Source of the DNA: Kibdelosporangium philippinense | Lineage (GTDB): Bacteria > Actinomycetota > Actinomycetes > Mycobacteriales > Pseudonocardiaceae | Length of the DNA stretch: 64,000 bases | Assembly: GCF_021390435.2 (NCBI RefSeq) | Contig: NZ_JAJVCN010000001.1 | Location: forward strand, 3,100,001 to 3,164,000 | Reading direction: 5' to 3' | Shown here: positions 8,038 to 17,122 of the stretch, one piece after another | Numbering within the stretch: position 1 is the stretch's first letter | Layout: every line of letters starts with the position of its first letter | Made by a program: the position numbers and the translations under genes | The notes under the pieces: model-generated | Told to the model about the DNA's origin: nothing | Seen by the model: only the letters and a program-made list of their open reading frames with translations | Database searches by the model: none

Positions 8038-8816
8038 GGTGGGCACTGGCTGACGGCTGGACCATCACCCGCCGCGAACTCATCCACTGGGTGCGTGAAC
8101 CCGGATCGGTGCTGTTCGGGCTCGCGTTCACGGTCATGATCGCGTTGATCTTCGGCTACCTGCTCGGTGGCGCGATGACCGTGCCCGGCGGCGGGAACTA
8201 CCGGGAATTCCTGATGCCCGGCATGTTCGCGATGAACATGCTCTTCGGCATCGGCACGACGATGACCGCCATCGCCCAGGACATCACCCAAGGCGTGACC
8301 GACCGGTTCCGCTCCATGCCGATGTCACCCGCGGCCGTGCTGCTGGGCCGCAGCTTCGCCGACATGATCGACTCGGTGCTGCTGCTGTCCGTGCTGATCG
8401 CGTGCGGCCTGGCGATGGGCTGGCAGAGCAACGGCAGCGCGGGCGACACCGCGCTGGCGATCGCGCTGCTGCTGATGCTGCGGTTCGCGTTCATCTGGGT
8501 CGGCATCTTCGCCGGACTGATGGCAGGCAACCAGGCCATGGTCACCGCCATCCAGACCATGGAGTTCCCGATCGGGTTCCTGTCCAGCGCGTTCATCCCG
8601 CCAAGCACCATGCCCAGCTGGCTGGGCGCGATCGCCGAATGGAACCCGCTGTCCTCGACCGTCGCCGCGATCAGGGAACTGTTCGCCAACCCCGGCATCG
8701 GCGGCGACTCGTGGGTCACACAGAACGCCATACTGATGGCAGTGATCTGGCCACTGGCCATGATCGCGATCTTCTCCCCCTTGGCGGTGCGGCGTTACCG
8801 GAGGTTGAGCCGTTGA
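8034..8816 (+). CDS. DrrB-like ABC transporter permease
   Basis: A 260-residue integral membrane protein of the ABC-2 type with six predicted membrane helices (for example VLFGLAFTVMIALIFGYLL, residues 25-45, and a C-terminal AVIWPLAMIAIFSPLAV). It partners the preceding ATPase: the ATG overlaps its stop as ATGA. Contains the EFLMPGMFAMNMLFG segment common in DrrB proteins. The last codons overlap the TTG start of the SNF2 gene, so the transporter and the helicase are coupled. Confidence 0.92.
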   Translation: MRWALADGWTITRRELIHWVREPGSVLFGLAFTVMIALIFGYLLGGAMTVPGGGNYREFLMPGMFAMNMLFGIGTTMTAIAQDITQGVTDRFRSMPMSPAAVLLGRSFADMIDSVLLLSVLIACGLAMGWQSNGSAGDTALAIALLLMLRFAFIWVGIFAGLMAGNQAMVTAIQTMEFPIGFLSSAFIPPSTMPSWLGAIAEWNPLSSTVAAIRELFANPGIGGDSWVTQNAILMAVIWPLAMIAIFSPLAVRRYRRLSR

Positions 8817-11155
8817 TCGAGTTCGAACCGGCGGACCCGCCACGGGCGAGCCAGTTCGTCTTCCGGGACTCGGACGGCGACGTCCGGGTCCCGGTCGGCG
8901 CCGCGTTGCCCACGCTCCTGCGCGATGCACAGTGGGGGCCGCGTGCCCAGCGGGCCTTGCGGCTGGTCGCGGCGGGCAAGATCGTGCCCGCCATCTCACC
9001 CGCCGGATACGACACCTGGCGGATCGACGGTGAGGGCGATGAGTTCGACAACGCCGTCGCCGACACGCTGCCGCGTACCCCGGCCGCGCTGCTTGTCCTG
9101 GGCGGGCAGGCCTTCGCCGCGTCCGAGCCGCAGCAGATGCAGCACGGCTCGCTTGATGCCACCGTGCGCGTTGCGCTGCGGCTCACGATCGATCTGGACA
9201 CCGCGCAATTCCTTGCCACACTGGACTTCCCGGGCGAGTGGAACGCCGCGACCATGCTCGCGGTCCGCCGGGCCACACCCGCGTGGCCGGTGCTGGAACG
9301 GTTCCTCGACGACACCGAACCCGGCACGCTGCTGCTCGGGGACCCAGAGATCGGCGAATTGCTCGGCGGCGCCATCCAGCGCCTGCACGACGCGGGCATC
9401 GACGTGCGGTGGCCCAGCGAGGTCGCGCGTTCCTTGGCCGCCCGAGCGGTGATCAGCGGCGGGCCCGGCGGCGAGGTCGACCTGAACTGGCAGGTCACCC
9501 TTGGCGGGCAAGCCCTGTCGGACGCCGAGATCGAGGTGCTCGCCGACGCGCACCGGCCGCTCGTGCGGCTGCGTGACCAGTGGCTGCTCGTCGATCCCAC
9601 GCTCGCGCGGCACGCTCGCGACCGCACCCTCAAACCCATGCCCACCCTCGAGGCGCTCGGTGCCGCGCTGACCGGCACGGCCCACATCGACGGCCACGAT
9701 GTACCCGCGATCGCCACCGGGTGGCTGGAATCGTTGCGGCAGCGAATATCCGACCCCGCCGAGGACGACGTGGCGCAACCCGCCGCGCTGACCGCGACCC
9801 TGCGCGACTACCAGCTGCGCGGCCTGCGCTGGCTCGACCGGATGACCTCGCTCGGCCTCGGCGGCTGCCTGGCCGACGACATGGGCCTGGGCAAGACGAT
9901 CACCCTGATCGCGTTGCACCTGCGGCGCGGATCCAAACCCACACTCGTGGTCTGCCCGGCCTCGCTGTTGGGCAACTGGGAACGCGAGATCACCAAGTTC
10001 GCGCCCGGCACGCCCGTCCGGCGCTTCCACGGCAGCGCCCGCAACCTCGACGACCTCGACGGCGGGTTCGTGCTCACCACCTACAGCACGATGCGCCTCG
10101 ACGCGGAAACCCTGGCCCGCCACGAATGGGACCTGCTGGTCGCCGACGAAGCCCAGCACGTCAAAAACCCCGGATCCGGCACCGCCAAAGCGCTGCGCAC
10201 CATCCCGTCCGCCGCGCGCGTGGCGTTGACCGGCACGCCCGTGGAGAACAACCTCTCCGAACTCTGGGCCATCCTCGACTGGACCACCCCGGGCCTGCTC
10301 GGGCCGCTGGCGGCGTTCCGGACCCGCTGGGACGGCAACCCCACCGGCCTTGCCCCGCTGGTTCGGCCGTTTCTGTTGCGGCGCCGCAAATCCGACCCCG
10401 GTATCGCGCCGGAGCTGCCGCCCAAGACCGAGACCGACCGGCCGGTGCCGCTCACCCGTGAACAAGCGGGCCTGTATCAGGCGCTGGTCGACGAGGTGAT
10501 GGCACAGATCAAAGCCAGCAGCGGGATCGCCCGCCGCGGCCTGATCATGAAACTGCTCACCGGGCTCAAACAGATCTGCAACCACCCCGCGCAGTTCCTC
10601 AAAGAACCCAAAGCCCAGCTGCCCGGCCGGTCGGGCAAGCTGGAGCTGCTGGACGAACTGCTCGCCACGATCCTGGCCGAAGACGGATCCGTGCTCGTGT
10701 TCACCCAATACGTGACCATGGCCCGGCTGCTGGAACGGCACCTACGCGACCACGGCGTCACCACCCAACTGCTGCACGGCGGCACACCCGTGCCCGCGCG
10801 CGAGGACATGGTGCGCCGATTCCAGAACGGCGAAGCGCCCGTGTTCCTGCTGTCGCTCAAAGCCGCGGGCACCGGGCTCAACCTCACCCGCGCCGACCAT
10901 GTCGTGCACTACGACCGCTGGTGGAACCCGGCCGTGGAAGACCAGGCCAGCGACCGCGCGTCCCGCATCGGCCAAACCCGGCCCGTGCAGGTCCACCGGC
11001 TGATCGCCGAAGGCACCCTGGAAGACCGGATCGCCGAAATGCTGCGGGAAAAGAAGAAACTCGCCGACGCCGTGCTGGGCACCGGTGAGGCCGCGCTGAC
11101 CGAGCTGTCCGACGCGGACCTGGCTGAGCTGATCGAACTGAGGGGGACCTGGTGA
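8813..11155 (+). CDS. SNF2/Rad54-family DNA helicase-like ATPase
   Basis: A 780-residue SF2 ATPase of the bacterial SNF2 type. The N-terminal 320 residues are the family's variable domain. The motor shows motif I DDMGLGKTITL (about 356), motif II VADEAQHVKN (about 442), motif III LTGTPVENNLSELW (about 472), and C-terminal motifs SLKAAGTGLNLT, YDRWWNPAVEDQA and ASDRASRIGQTRPVQ. Such proteins translocate on double-stranded DNA. TTG 8813 is chosen because GGAGG lies 8 bp upstream and it overlaps the permease stop. The adjacent SWIM protein is its usual partner in actinobacteria. Confidence 0.92.
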   Translation: MIEFEPADPPRASQFVFRDSDGDVRVPVGAALPTLLRDAQWGPRAQRALRLVAAGKIVPAISPAGYDTWRIDGEGDEFDNAVADTLPRTPAALLVLGGQAFAASEPQQMQHGSLDATVRVALRLTIDLDTAQFLATLDFPGEWNAATMLAVRRATPAWPVLERFLDDTEPGTLLLGDPEIGELLGGAIQRLHDAGIDVRWPSEVARSLAARAVISGGPGGEVDLNWQVTLGGQALSDAEIEVLADAHRPLVRLRDQWLLVDPTLARHARDRTLKPMPTLEALGAALTGTAHIDGHDVPAIATGWLESLRQRISDPAEDDVAQPAALTATLRDYQLRGLRWLDRMTSLGLGGCLADDMGLGKTITLIALHLRRGSKPTLVVCPASLLGNWEREITKFAPGTPVRRFHGSARNLDDLDGGFVLTTYSTMRLDAETLARHEWDLLVADEAQHVKNPGSGTAKALRTIPSAARVALTGTPVENNLSELWAILDWTTPGLLGPLAAFRTRWDGNPTGLAPLVRPFLLRRRKSDPGIAPELPPKTETDRPVPLTREQAGLYQALVDEVMAQIKASSGIARRGLIMKLLTGLKQICNHPAQFLKEPKAQLPGRSGKLELLDELLATILAEDGSVLVFTQYVTMARLLERHLRDHGVTTQLLHGGTPVPAREDMVRRFQNGEAPVFLLSLKAAGTGLNLTRADHVVHYDRWWNPAVEDQASDRASRIGQTRPVQVHRLIAEGTLEDRIAEMLREKKKLADAVLGTGEAALTELSDADLAELIELRGTW

Positions 11156-12159
11156 CCGATGTTCGAGGGTTTCCCGCGTTCCCCGCAGGCGCACGCCGCC
11201 GCGCCCGCTTCGCCCGATCCTGGTGGGGCAACGCGTGGATCACCGCGATCGAAGACGCCGCACTGGACTCCGACCAGATGCGCATCGGCCGCAAATACGC
11301 CTACGCCGGGCAAGTCGGCCCGATCACCGTCAGCCCAGGCCGCATCGCCGCGACCGTCTACGGCAGCGACCGCACCCCGCACACCACAACCGTCCACATC
11401 GCACAACTCACCGACACCGAATGGACCCGGCTGCTTGACTGGGTCGCCGCCAAATCCGGCTACATCGCCGCCCTGCTCGACAAGGACATGCCACACGACC
11501 TCACCGCCGCGCAGATCCCGATCCTGCCCCAGCTGACCGACCTGGAACCGGACTGTGACTGCGAAGGCTGGGAACTGCCCTGCCGGCACGCGGCCGCACT
11601 GTCCTATCAGGTCGCGTGGCTGCTGGACGAAGACCCGTTCGTGCTGCTGCTCATCCGCGGCCGCGGCGAACAAGACCTGCTGGATGAGCTGCAACTACGC
11701 AACGGGCCACCCCCGTCGATGCTGCGCTACCTGGTCACCGACGCCGCCGCGCGTGCCCAAGCCCTGCTCGACGGCCGGGAAGCGGTTGAGCTCACCGAAT
11801 GGCAGGACACCGTGCGATGGGCCGCGACCTACCCCGCGCTCGCCGGGCAATTGGCGTCCTGCACCGGGCGCGACCTCACCCACGCGGTCCGCGCCTGGAA
11901 CTACGGCGGCCTCACCGGGCTCGAAGTGCTGGAAACCACGTGGCGGCCCAGCAAAACCGACCTCGCCAAGGCCGCGACCGCACTGTCGGGAGAGGACATC
12001 CCGCCGCTCGATCAGTCCCGCAACCACTGGACCGGCACACAGGCACAACTGCGACTGGGCAAGGACGGCCGCTGGTACCCCTACCGGCGTCAGGACGGCG
12101 AATGGCTGCCCGCCGGGCCACCCGAAACCGACCCAGCGACCGCTTTGCTGGCAATCTGA
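11152..12159 (+). CDS. SWIM zinc-finger protein
   Basis: A 335-residue protein whose SWIM zinc-binding motif is visible as CDCEGWELPCRHAAA (CxC...CxH, about residues 132-146). The N-terminal part (SWWGNAWITAIEDA, AYAGQVGPITV) is typical of SWIM proteins encoded next to SNF2 helicases. It probably helps the helicase bind nucleic acid; its exact role is not established. GTG 11152 overlaps the SNF2 stop (GTGA). Its last 70 bp overlap the end of the convergent phzF-like gene. Confidence 0.9.
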   Translation: MTDVRGFPAFPAGARRRARFARSWWGNAWITAIEDAALDSDQMRIGRKYAYAGQVGPITVSPGRIAATVYGSDRTPHTTTVHIAQLTDTEWTRLLDWVAAKSGYIAALLDKDMPHDLTAAQIPILPQLTDLEPDCDCEGWELPCRHAAALSYQVAWLLDEDPFVLLLIRGRGEQDLLDELQLRNGPPPSMLRYLVTDAAARAQALLDGREAVELTEWQDTVRWAATYPALAGQLASCTGRDLTHAVRAWNYGGLTGLEVLETTWRPSKTDLAKAATALSGEDIPPLDQSRNHWTGTQAQLRLGKDGRWYPYRRQDGEWLPAGPPETDPATALLAI

Positions 12160-12956
12160 AGAAACCCGTCCAGCACGGTGACCGCGTGGCCGGTCAAATG
12201 CACCCGGTCACCGTGCACCTCGGTGCGCACCACGCCCGTCCGCCTTGAGGCCTGCAACCCAACCAAGCTCGTTTTGCCCGTGCGGCTGGCCCAATACGGC
12301 GCCAGCGCGGTGTGCGCGCTGCCCGTCACCGGGTCCTCCCGGATCCCATCCTGAGGCGCGAAAAACCGGGACACGAAGTCGTACTCGGCCGACCGCGCTG
12401 TCACGATCACGCCCCGAATGCCCTGCTCCCGCTCGATCCGCGCGATCGACAGCAGATCCGGGCGCAAGCCACGCACAGTGTCCTCATCGGACAGCACCAC
12501 CAGCAGATCACCCAAGGCGCCAGTCCGGTACACAGCCACCGGCCGCGTGCCCAATGCTTCGGCCAACCCGGCGGGTTCTTCGGCTTCTTCGAGGCTCGCC
12601 GCCGGGAAATCGAGCGTGATCGTGCCGTCGTCAAAGCTGTGCGCCACAAGGATTCCACTGCGCGTGCTGAACCTGACCGTCGCCGATGTGCCACGATCCT
12701 CGTGCAGCGCGTGCGCTGTGGCCAGGGTGGCGTGACCGCACAGGTCGGTCTCGACCTCTGGGGTGAACCAGCGCAACGCGTAGTCCGCGTCAGGATCGTC
12801 GACCGGATGCGCGAACGCGGTCTCGGACAGGTTCATCTCCGCCGCCACCTGCCGCATCCAGCCCTCATCCGGCCAGGTGTCCTCCAACAGGCACACGGCC
12901 GCCGGGTTGCCACGAAACGGTTGGTCGCTGAACGCGTCGATGATCCGGATTCGCAT
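12090..12956 (-). CDS. PhzF-family isomerase/epimerase
   Basis: A 288-residue PhzF-like protein. The fold signature is visible in RIIDAFSDQPFRGNPAAVC (residues 4-22) with the catalytic Glu in NLSETAF (about 45), and in TPEVETDLCGHATLATAHA (about 65) and FAPQDGIREDPVTGSAH (about 205). Family members isomerise DHHA in phenazine synthesis, but most, including isolated ones like this, act on unknown substrates. The C-terminal tail of about 23 residues is encoded on the strand opposite the end of the SWIM gene. It lies downstream of the MocR gene, and an operator-like motif shared with that gene's promoter lies just before it. Confidence 0.9.
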   Translation of the reverse strand: MRIRIIDAFSDQPFRGNPAAVCLLEDTWPDEGWMRQVAAEMNLSETAFAHPVDDPDADYALRWFTPEVETDLCGHATLATAHALHEDRGTSATVRFSTRSGILVAHSFDDGTITLDFPAASLEEAEEPAGLAEALGTRPVAVYRTGALGDLLVVLSDEDTVRGLRPDLLSIARIEREQGIRGVIVTARSAEYDFVSRFFAPQDGIREDPVTGSAHTALAPYWASRTGKTSLVGLQASRRTGVVRTEVHGDRVHLTGHAVTVLDGFLQIASKAVAGSVSGGPAGSHSPS

Positions 12957-12983
12957 GCCTCGACGCTAAAAGCCACTCCACGC

Positions 12984-13015
12984 TGGTCCCATAGCCAATC
13001 CGGCGAAATTGGTCC
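12984..13015. promoter_or_regulatory. Putative MocR operator before phzF-like gene
   Basis: On the minus strand this segment contains ATTGGCTATGGGACC together with AGGACCAAT. The 15-mer pattern ATTGGCTAT-NN-GACC recurs in the mocR/MFS promoter at 14438-14452. A shared site suggests that the MocR protein controls phzF as well as the MFS gene. Confidence 0.6.
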
Positions 13016-13017
13016 TG

Positions 13018-14415
13018 CTATCCCCTGGCCGCGGTCAGCCGCCGCAACCCCTCAGGAATCTGCGAAACCTGGATCGCGCCGTAGCCCAGCACAATCCCAT
13101 GCTGCGGCGGCCCGGCGCAGAAATCGGCCAGCGCCTGGACCGCGACCCCATCGGCCCGTGCCCGCGCCACGAGCCCGGCCGGGTCGAACGTGGTGCGGGC
13201 ACACAGGTGCAGCCCCGCGGATGACGGCACGATCCGCAGCCAATCGATATCGCTTCGCAGCGTCTTGGTGATCAGCTCGTGCCGGGCCGCGTACTCCCGT
13301 GTGGCTTTACGGATATGCCGAGCCAGCAAGCCTTCCTCGATGAACTGAGCCAAGGCGCCCTGCGTGACCAGATCGCCGTACATGTCGGTCAGCTGCTTGG
13401 CCGTGCGCAGCGCGGGTTGCAGCGACGGAGGGGCCACCAGGAACCCCACCCGCAGCATCGGCAGCATGATCTTGGAGAACGACCCGACATACACCACGCG
13501 ACCGCTGCGATCGATGCTCTGCAACGGTTGCAACGGCCGGTCGGAAAACCGGAACTCGCTGTCGTAATCGTCCTCGACGATCACCGCGTCATGCCGCTCA
13601 GCCCACGCCAGCAGCGCCGTGCGACGAGCCAACGACATCGGCGTCCCCAACGGGAACTGGTGCGACGGCGTGGTGTACACCAGCCGCGCCTTGGCCGGAA
13701 TCGCCGTCACATCAAGGCCTTCGTCATCCACCGGCACCGCCGCCACGCGCGCACCGAGCGACTCGAACAGCCGACGAGCAGGGGAGTAGCCCGGCTCTTC
13801 CAAGGCCACCACGTCACCCGGATCCACCAGCACCCGGCCGATCATGTCCAACGCCTGCTGCGCGCCCTGCGTGACCACGACATCCTCAATGCCCGCCACC
13901 ACCGAGCGCGACACACCCACATAGCGCGCGATCGCCGCCCGCAGCCCCGGATGTCCCGCGGGTTCGGCATACCGCGCCGGATGCACCACCTTGGTCCGCA
14001 ACTCACGACTCACCAGCCGCCGCCACGCCTCCAACGGGAACAACCGGCCATCGGGCAGCCCGAGCTGGAAGTCGTAGGGCAGCACCTCATCCATCGACGG
14101 CCCTGCCACCGTCTCCCACAACCGCCGCGGCCGCGCCACCCCCTTCCCGCGAGCGGCCCGCGCCTTGGGCTTCACCGGTTCGTCGGTCACGAACGTGCCC
14201 GCGCCGACCCGACCGCGCAGAAACCCCTCCGCAGTCAACCGCTCGTAGGCCTCGGTCACCGTCGTGCGCGACACCTGCAACCGCTGCGCGAGCTCCCGCG
14301 TCGGCGGCAGCCGCTCACCCGGCCGCAACCGACCATCAAGGATCGCTTCCAGCAGCTCACGGTAGATCCGCGCGGCGAGATCACCCTTGCCCGCCAGGCT
14401 GACGTGAAACTCCAT
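13018..14415 (-). CDS. MocR-type GntR/aminotransferase regulator
   Basis: A 465-residue fusion regulator. Residues 1-75 are a GntR winged helix (RIYRELLEAILDGRLRPGER, QVSRTTVTEAYERL). Residues about 110-460 form a fold-type I aminotransferase-like domain with YAEPAGHPGLRAAIARY, VVVTQGAQQALD, VIVEDDYDSEFRF and the PLP lysine in GSFSKIMLPMLR. Such proteins sense PLP or an amino compound rather than catalyse. It is divergent from the MFS gene and upstream of phzF. ATG 14415 lies inside its own operator region, consistent with autoregulation. Confidence 0.92.
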   Translation of the reverse strand: MEFHVSLAGKGDLAARIYRELLEAILDGRLRPGERLPPTRELAQRLQVSRTTVTEAYERLTAEGFLRGRVGAGTFVTDEPVKPKARAARGKGVARPRRLWETVAGPSMDEVLPYDFQLGLPDGRLFPLEAWRRLVSRELRTKVVHPARYAEPAGHPGLRAAIARYVGVSRSVVAGIEDVVVTQGAQQALDMIGRVLVDPGDVVALEEPGYSPARRLFESLGARVAAVPVDDEGLDVTAIPAKARLVYTTPSHQFPLGTPMSLARRTALLAWAERHDAVIVEDDYDSEFRFSDRPLQPLQSIDRSGRVVYVGSFSKIMLPMLRVGFLVAPPSLQPALRTAKQLTDMYGDLVTQGALAQFIEEGLLARHIRKATREYAARHELITKTLRSDIDWLRIVPSSAGLHLCARTTFDPAGLVARARADGVAVQALADFCAGPPQHGIVLGYGAIQVSQIPEGLRRLTAARG

Positions 14416-14453
14416 TGGTCCATTCAGTTGTGCAGAAATTGGCTATACGACCC
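14414..14453. promoter_or_regulatory. Putative MocR operator between mocR and MFS gene
   Basis: ATTGGTCC (14414-14421) and ATTGGCTATACGACCC (14438-14453) lie in the 66-bp divergent promoter. The second matches the site before phzF. Direct repeats of ATTGG-type boxes are common for MocR/PdxR proteins. Confidence 0.6.
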
Positions 14454-14481
14454 GACCAATGTACTCCGTAGGTTCACTGTC

Positions 14482-15726
14482 ATGCACAGACTCGCAGCGG
14501 CTCAACTGACCAACTCGATCGGCGACGGTGCCTTCTACGTCACCTCGGCGCTGTACTTCACCCGCGTCGTCGGCCTGACCGCCACCCAGGTCGGCCTCGG
14601 CCTGACCATCGGCTGGGCCATCGGTTTCCTGGCAGGCGTGCCGCTCGGTCACCTCGCCGACCGGCGCGGCCCCCGTAGCATCGCGGTCCTGCTGGCCATC
14701 GCCACCGCCGTGGCGATCAGCTCATTTCTGTTCGTCCGCTCGTTCCCGGCGTTCCTCATCGCCGTGTGCGTCTACACCAGCTGCCAATGCGGGCTGACCG
14801 GCGCGCGCCAAGCACTGCTGGCCGGTCTGGTCGCCCCCGAGCTGCGGACCAAGACCCGCGCGGTCATCCAGGCCGCCGTCAACGGCGGCATCGCCATCGG
14901 CGCGAGCCTTGGCGGCCTGGCCCTCTACCTCGACACCCCCGCCGCCTACATGACGGTCTTTGGGATCGACGCCCTCAGCTTCTTGATTTGCGCGGCCATT
15001 CTGCGCGCAGTACCCGAAGTCTCGCCCGCCCCCAGCGACGGTGCCCCGCTCGCGCACGCCTTCTATACTCGGCAACGAACGCGGCGGTCGTCTAGTTCCA
15101 AGGAAACCGTATTGGGTGACCGCCCCTACCTTCTGTTAGCGCTACTCAACACGATCATGCTGCTGAACGTCCCGCTGATCACCCTGGCCACACCACTGTG
15201 GATCGTCCAGCACACCGACGCGCCACGCTGGATGGTCTCCGCGATCCTGTTGCTCAACACCGTGTCCGTGGTGCTGTTCCAAGTCCGAGTTGCCCGCCAA
15301 GTCACCTCCCTGCACACCGCGGCACGCTCCATGCGTCACGCCGGGATGCTGCTGCTCGTGTCCTGTGTCGTGTTCGCGCTGTCCGCCCTGGGCACCTCAG
15401 GCTGGATCGCTGCAGCCATCCTGCTCATCGCCGCCCTCGTGCAAACCCTCGGCGAGATGATGCAGTCGGCCGGAGCCTGGGAAATCAGCTTCGCCCTCGC
15501 CCCACCCCACAAGCAGGGCCAGTACCAAGGCCTGTTCGGCAACGGCCTGGCCGTGGCGAGGGTGATCGCCCCGCTGATGCTCACCTCCTTGATCGTCACC
15601 TGGGGAATCCCGGGCTGGATCCTGCTCGGCGCGATCTTCGCAATCACCGGTCTGCTAGTCGGCCCAGCGGTCCGCTGGGCCCAAAGGCAAGCCGCTGAAC
15701 CCAAGCTGGCCTGTTCGCTACGGTGA
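14482..15726 (+). CDS. MFS transporter
   Basis: A 414-residue, 12-segment major facilitator. TM1 region is AAQLTNSIGDGAFYVTSALY, and the loop 2-3 motif is GHLADRRGPRS (about 62). A charged central loop (YTRQRTRRSSSSKET) separates the halves. It is probably an exporter; the substrate is unknown. The frame is open far upstream, but ATG 14482 matches the first membrane segment and sits opposite mocR. The last codons overlap the GNAT start (GTGA). Confidence 0.88.
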   Translation: MHRLAAAQLTNSIGDGAFYVTSALYFTRVVGLTATQVGLGLTIGWAIGFLAGVPLGHLADRRGPRSIAVLLAIATAVAISSFLFVRSFPAFLIAVCVYTSCQCGLTGARQALLAGLVAPELRTKTRAVIQAAVNGGIAIGASLGGLALYLDTPAAYMTVFGIDALSFLICAAILRAVPEVSPAPSDGAPLAHAFYTRQRTRRSSSSKETVLGDRPYLLLALLNTIMLLNVPLITLATPLWIVQHTDAPRWMVSAILLLNTVSVVLFQVRVARQVTSLHTAARSMRHAGMLLLVSCVVFALSALGTSGWIAAAILLIAALVQTLGEMMQSAGAWEISFALAPPHKQGQYQGLFGNGLAVARVIAPLMLTSLIVTWGIPGWILLGAIFAITGLLVGPAVRWAQRQAAEPKLACSLR

Positions 15727-16250
15727 ACGGCGTGGGCGACTTGCAAACTGAGCGGCTGTCATTGCGCCGCCCCAAGACCACCGACATCGCAGCGATCTTC
15801 GCCATCCACAACGACCCGCAAGCCTGCGCCCACAACCCATCGGATGCGTTAACCACTCCCAACCAAGCCGAAGGCCTGTTCCAGCGGTGGGACGAGCACT
15901 GGCAGCACTACGGATTCGGCTACTGGGTCGTCCGGCACCAAGCCTCCGAAGCCCAATTGGGATTCTGCGGCCTGAAGTCAATGGAAATGAACAACCGCCG
16001 AATCCTGAACCTCTTCTACCGCCTCGCCCCAACCAGCTGGGGCAACGGAATCGCCACCGAAGCAGCTAAAGCTGTCGTCACCTGGGCCACCGCACGACTG
16101 TCCGACCTCCCAATAATCGCAAGAGTCCGCCCGAACAACATCGCCTCCCAGCGCGTCGCCACCCGAGCAGGCCTCGTCCGCAGAGAACACCTTGACTGCG
16201 AAGGATTCGACGGCTTCGACTGGATCTACGCATCAACCTGGTCCGACTAA
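15723..16250 (+). CDS. GNAT acetyltransferase (RimJ/RimL type)
   Basis: A 175-residue GCN5-related N-acetyltransferase. It starts LQTERLSLRRPKTTDIAAIF. The acetyl-CoA pyrophosphate loop region is SWGNGIATEAAKAVVTWA (about 107-124), followed by IARVRPNNIASQRVATRAGL, the classic RimJ/RimL pattern. Starts at GTG 15723, overlapping the MFS stop by 4 bp, so it is in the MocR-controlled unit. Confidence 0.9.
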   Translation: MNGVGDLQTERLSLRRPKTTDIAAIFAIHNDPQACAHNPSDALTTPNQAEGLFQRWDEHWQHYGFGYWVVRHQASEAQLGFCGLKSMEMNNRRILNLFYRLAPTSWGNGIATEAAKAVVTWATARLSDLPIIARVRPNNIASQRVATRAGLVRREHLDCEGFDGFDWIYASTWSD

Positions 16251-16580
16251 AAGGTCCGCACAGGCCCGGTGTGCCGACCTTCAGGGGCTGGCCATCTTTC
16301 GTAAGCCCACCAAGGGTTTCCTGCCTCGCGTTGGCTTCGGGACGCCCACAGAGGTCGAGCCCGTGCTTGTCCCGCTTTCCCGTGCAAGGGCCGTGAGACC
16401 AACTTCCCGTACAGGTGGGGGTTAAGCCCACCTCCTGCTCGGGTTGGGAGGCTGGCCGCAGTGCGTAAGCACAAGATTTCCCAGTTCCCCCGTAGGGACG
16501 AGTTGGCCCGCTTCGTGCACGGGCAGGGGTTTGCCCACCTTTTCGCGTGCCCACCAGGGTTGTCCTCCTTGTGTGCATGG

Positions 16581-16669
16581 GTTGGGCGGTTTTCCGACCT
16601 TGGTCGTAGGTTGGGCGGTTTGCCTACCTTGGTTGAGGGGTTGGGCGGCTTAGCTCACGTTGGTTGAGG
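16581..16669 (+). repeat. Three tandem 29-30 bp repeats
   Basis: Units begin at 16581, 16610 and 16640, each opening GTTGGGCGG and carrying a CTTGGT or CGTTGGT segment near the end. Divergence between units is moderate. A related but more diverged GGGTTGGGAGG sits earlier, at about 16441. Confidence 0.75.
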
Positions 16670-16780
16670 GGATAGAGGGTTGGGCCTGGAATGTGTGGCG
16701 TGCACCCGGTAGCACAATGACGTATCGCCGTGAGCGGTAGCGAGCAGGCGGGGAGTCAGTGACGGGTGCCCGCGCGTGTC

Positions 16781-17122
16781 TGCCGCTCCGGCATGGCGTG
16801 TTGAACGCGCGAGCGGCGCACGGCGGCGAGCAACCAGGCTGAAAGCGAGTCGAGCAGTTTGACTCGCCGTGCCGGTGGGGCGGACACGCGGAAGATCACC
16901 CCAACCAACCCGGCTGGACCGCGAAGCCAGCAACGGGGCCAGGCCTGTCGGACACACCAGGCCGTAAAAGTCGGGGCTTCCACCGGACGGTGTCTCGCAT
17001 TGCACCGCCCTGGCGCGTGTCCACCGTTCCGTCACGGTGTGTCAAACTGCTCGACTCGCTTCCAGCGCGGTTGCTTCTCCCCGTGCGCCGCTCGCGCGTT
17101 CAACACACCATGACGGAGCCGG
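16781..17122. repeat. 83-bp imperfect inverted repeat with 177-bp loop
   Basis: The left arm 16781-16863 reads GGCGTGTTGAACGCGCGAGC ... GTCGAGCAGTTTGAC. The right arm 17041-17122 is its near-complement (GTCAAACTGCTCGAC ... GCGCGTTCAACACACCATG). A smaller repeat is nested at 17012-17024 with 17120-17132 (CGCGTGTCCACCG/CGGTGGACACGCG). As RNA this would fold into one long hairpin. It could be a palindromic mobile repeat or an unrecognised non-coding RNA. Confidence 0.75.

Noticed and set aside
8402..8812. N-terminal extension of the SNF2 gene
   Set aside because: It overlaps the whole second half of the permease gene in another frame; TTG 8813 has a proper ribosome binding site.
13279..14481. 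400-residue extension before the MFS gene
   Set aside because: It is the antisense of mocR with histidine/arginine-rich sequence; the membrane protein starts at ATG 14482.
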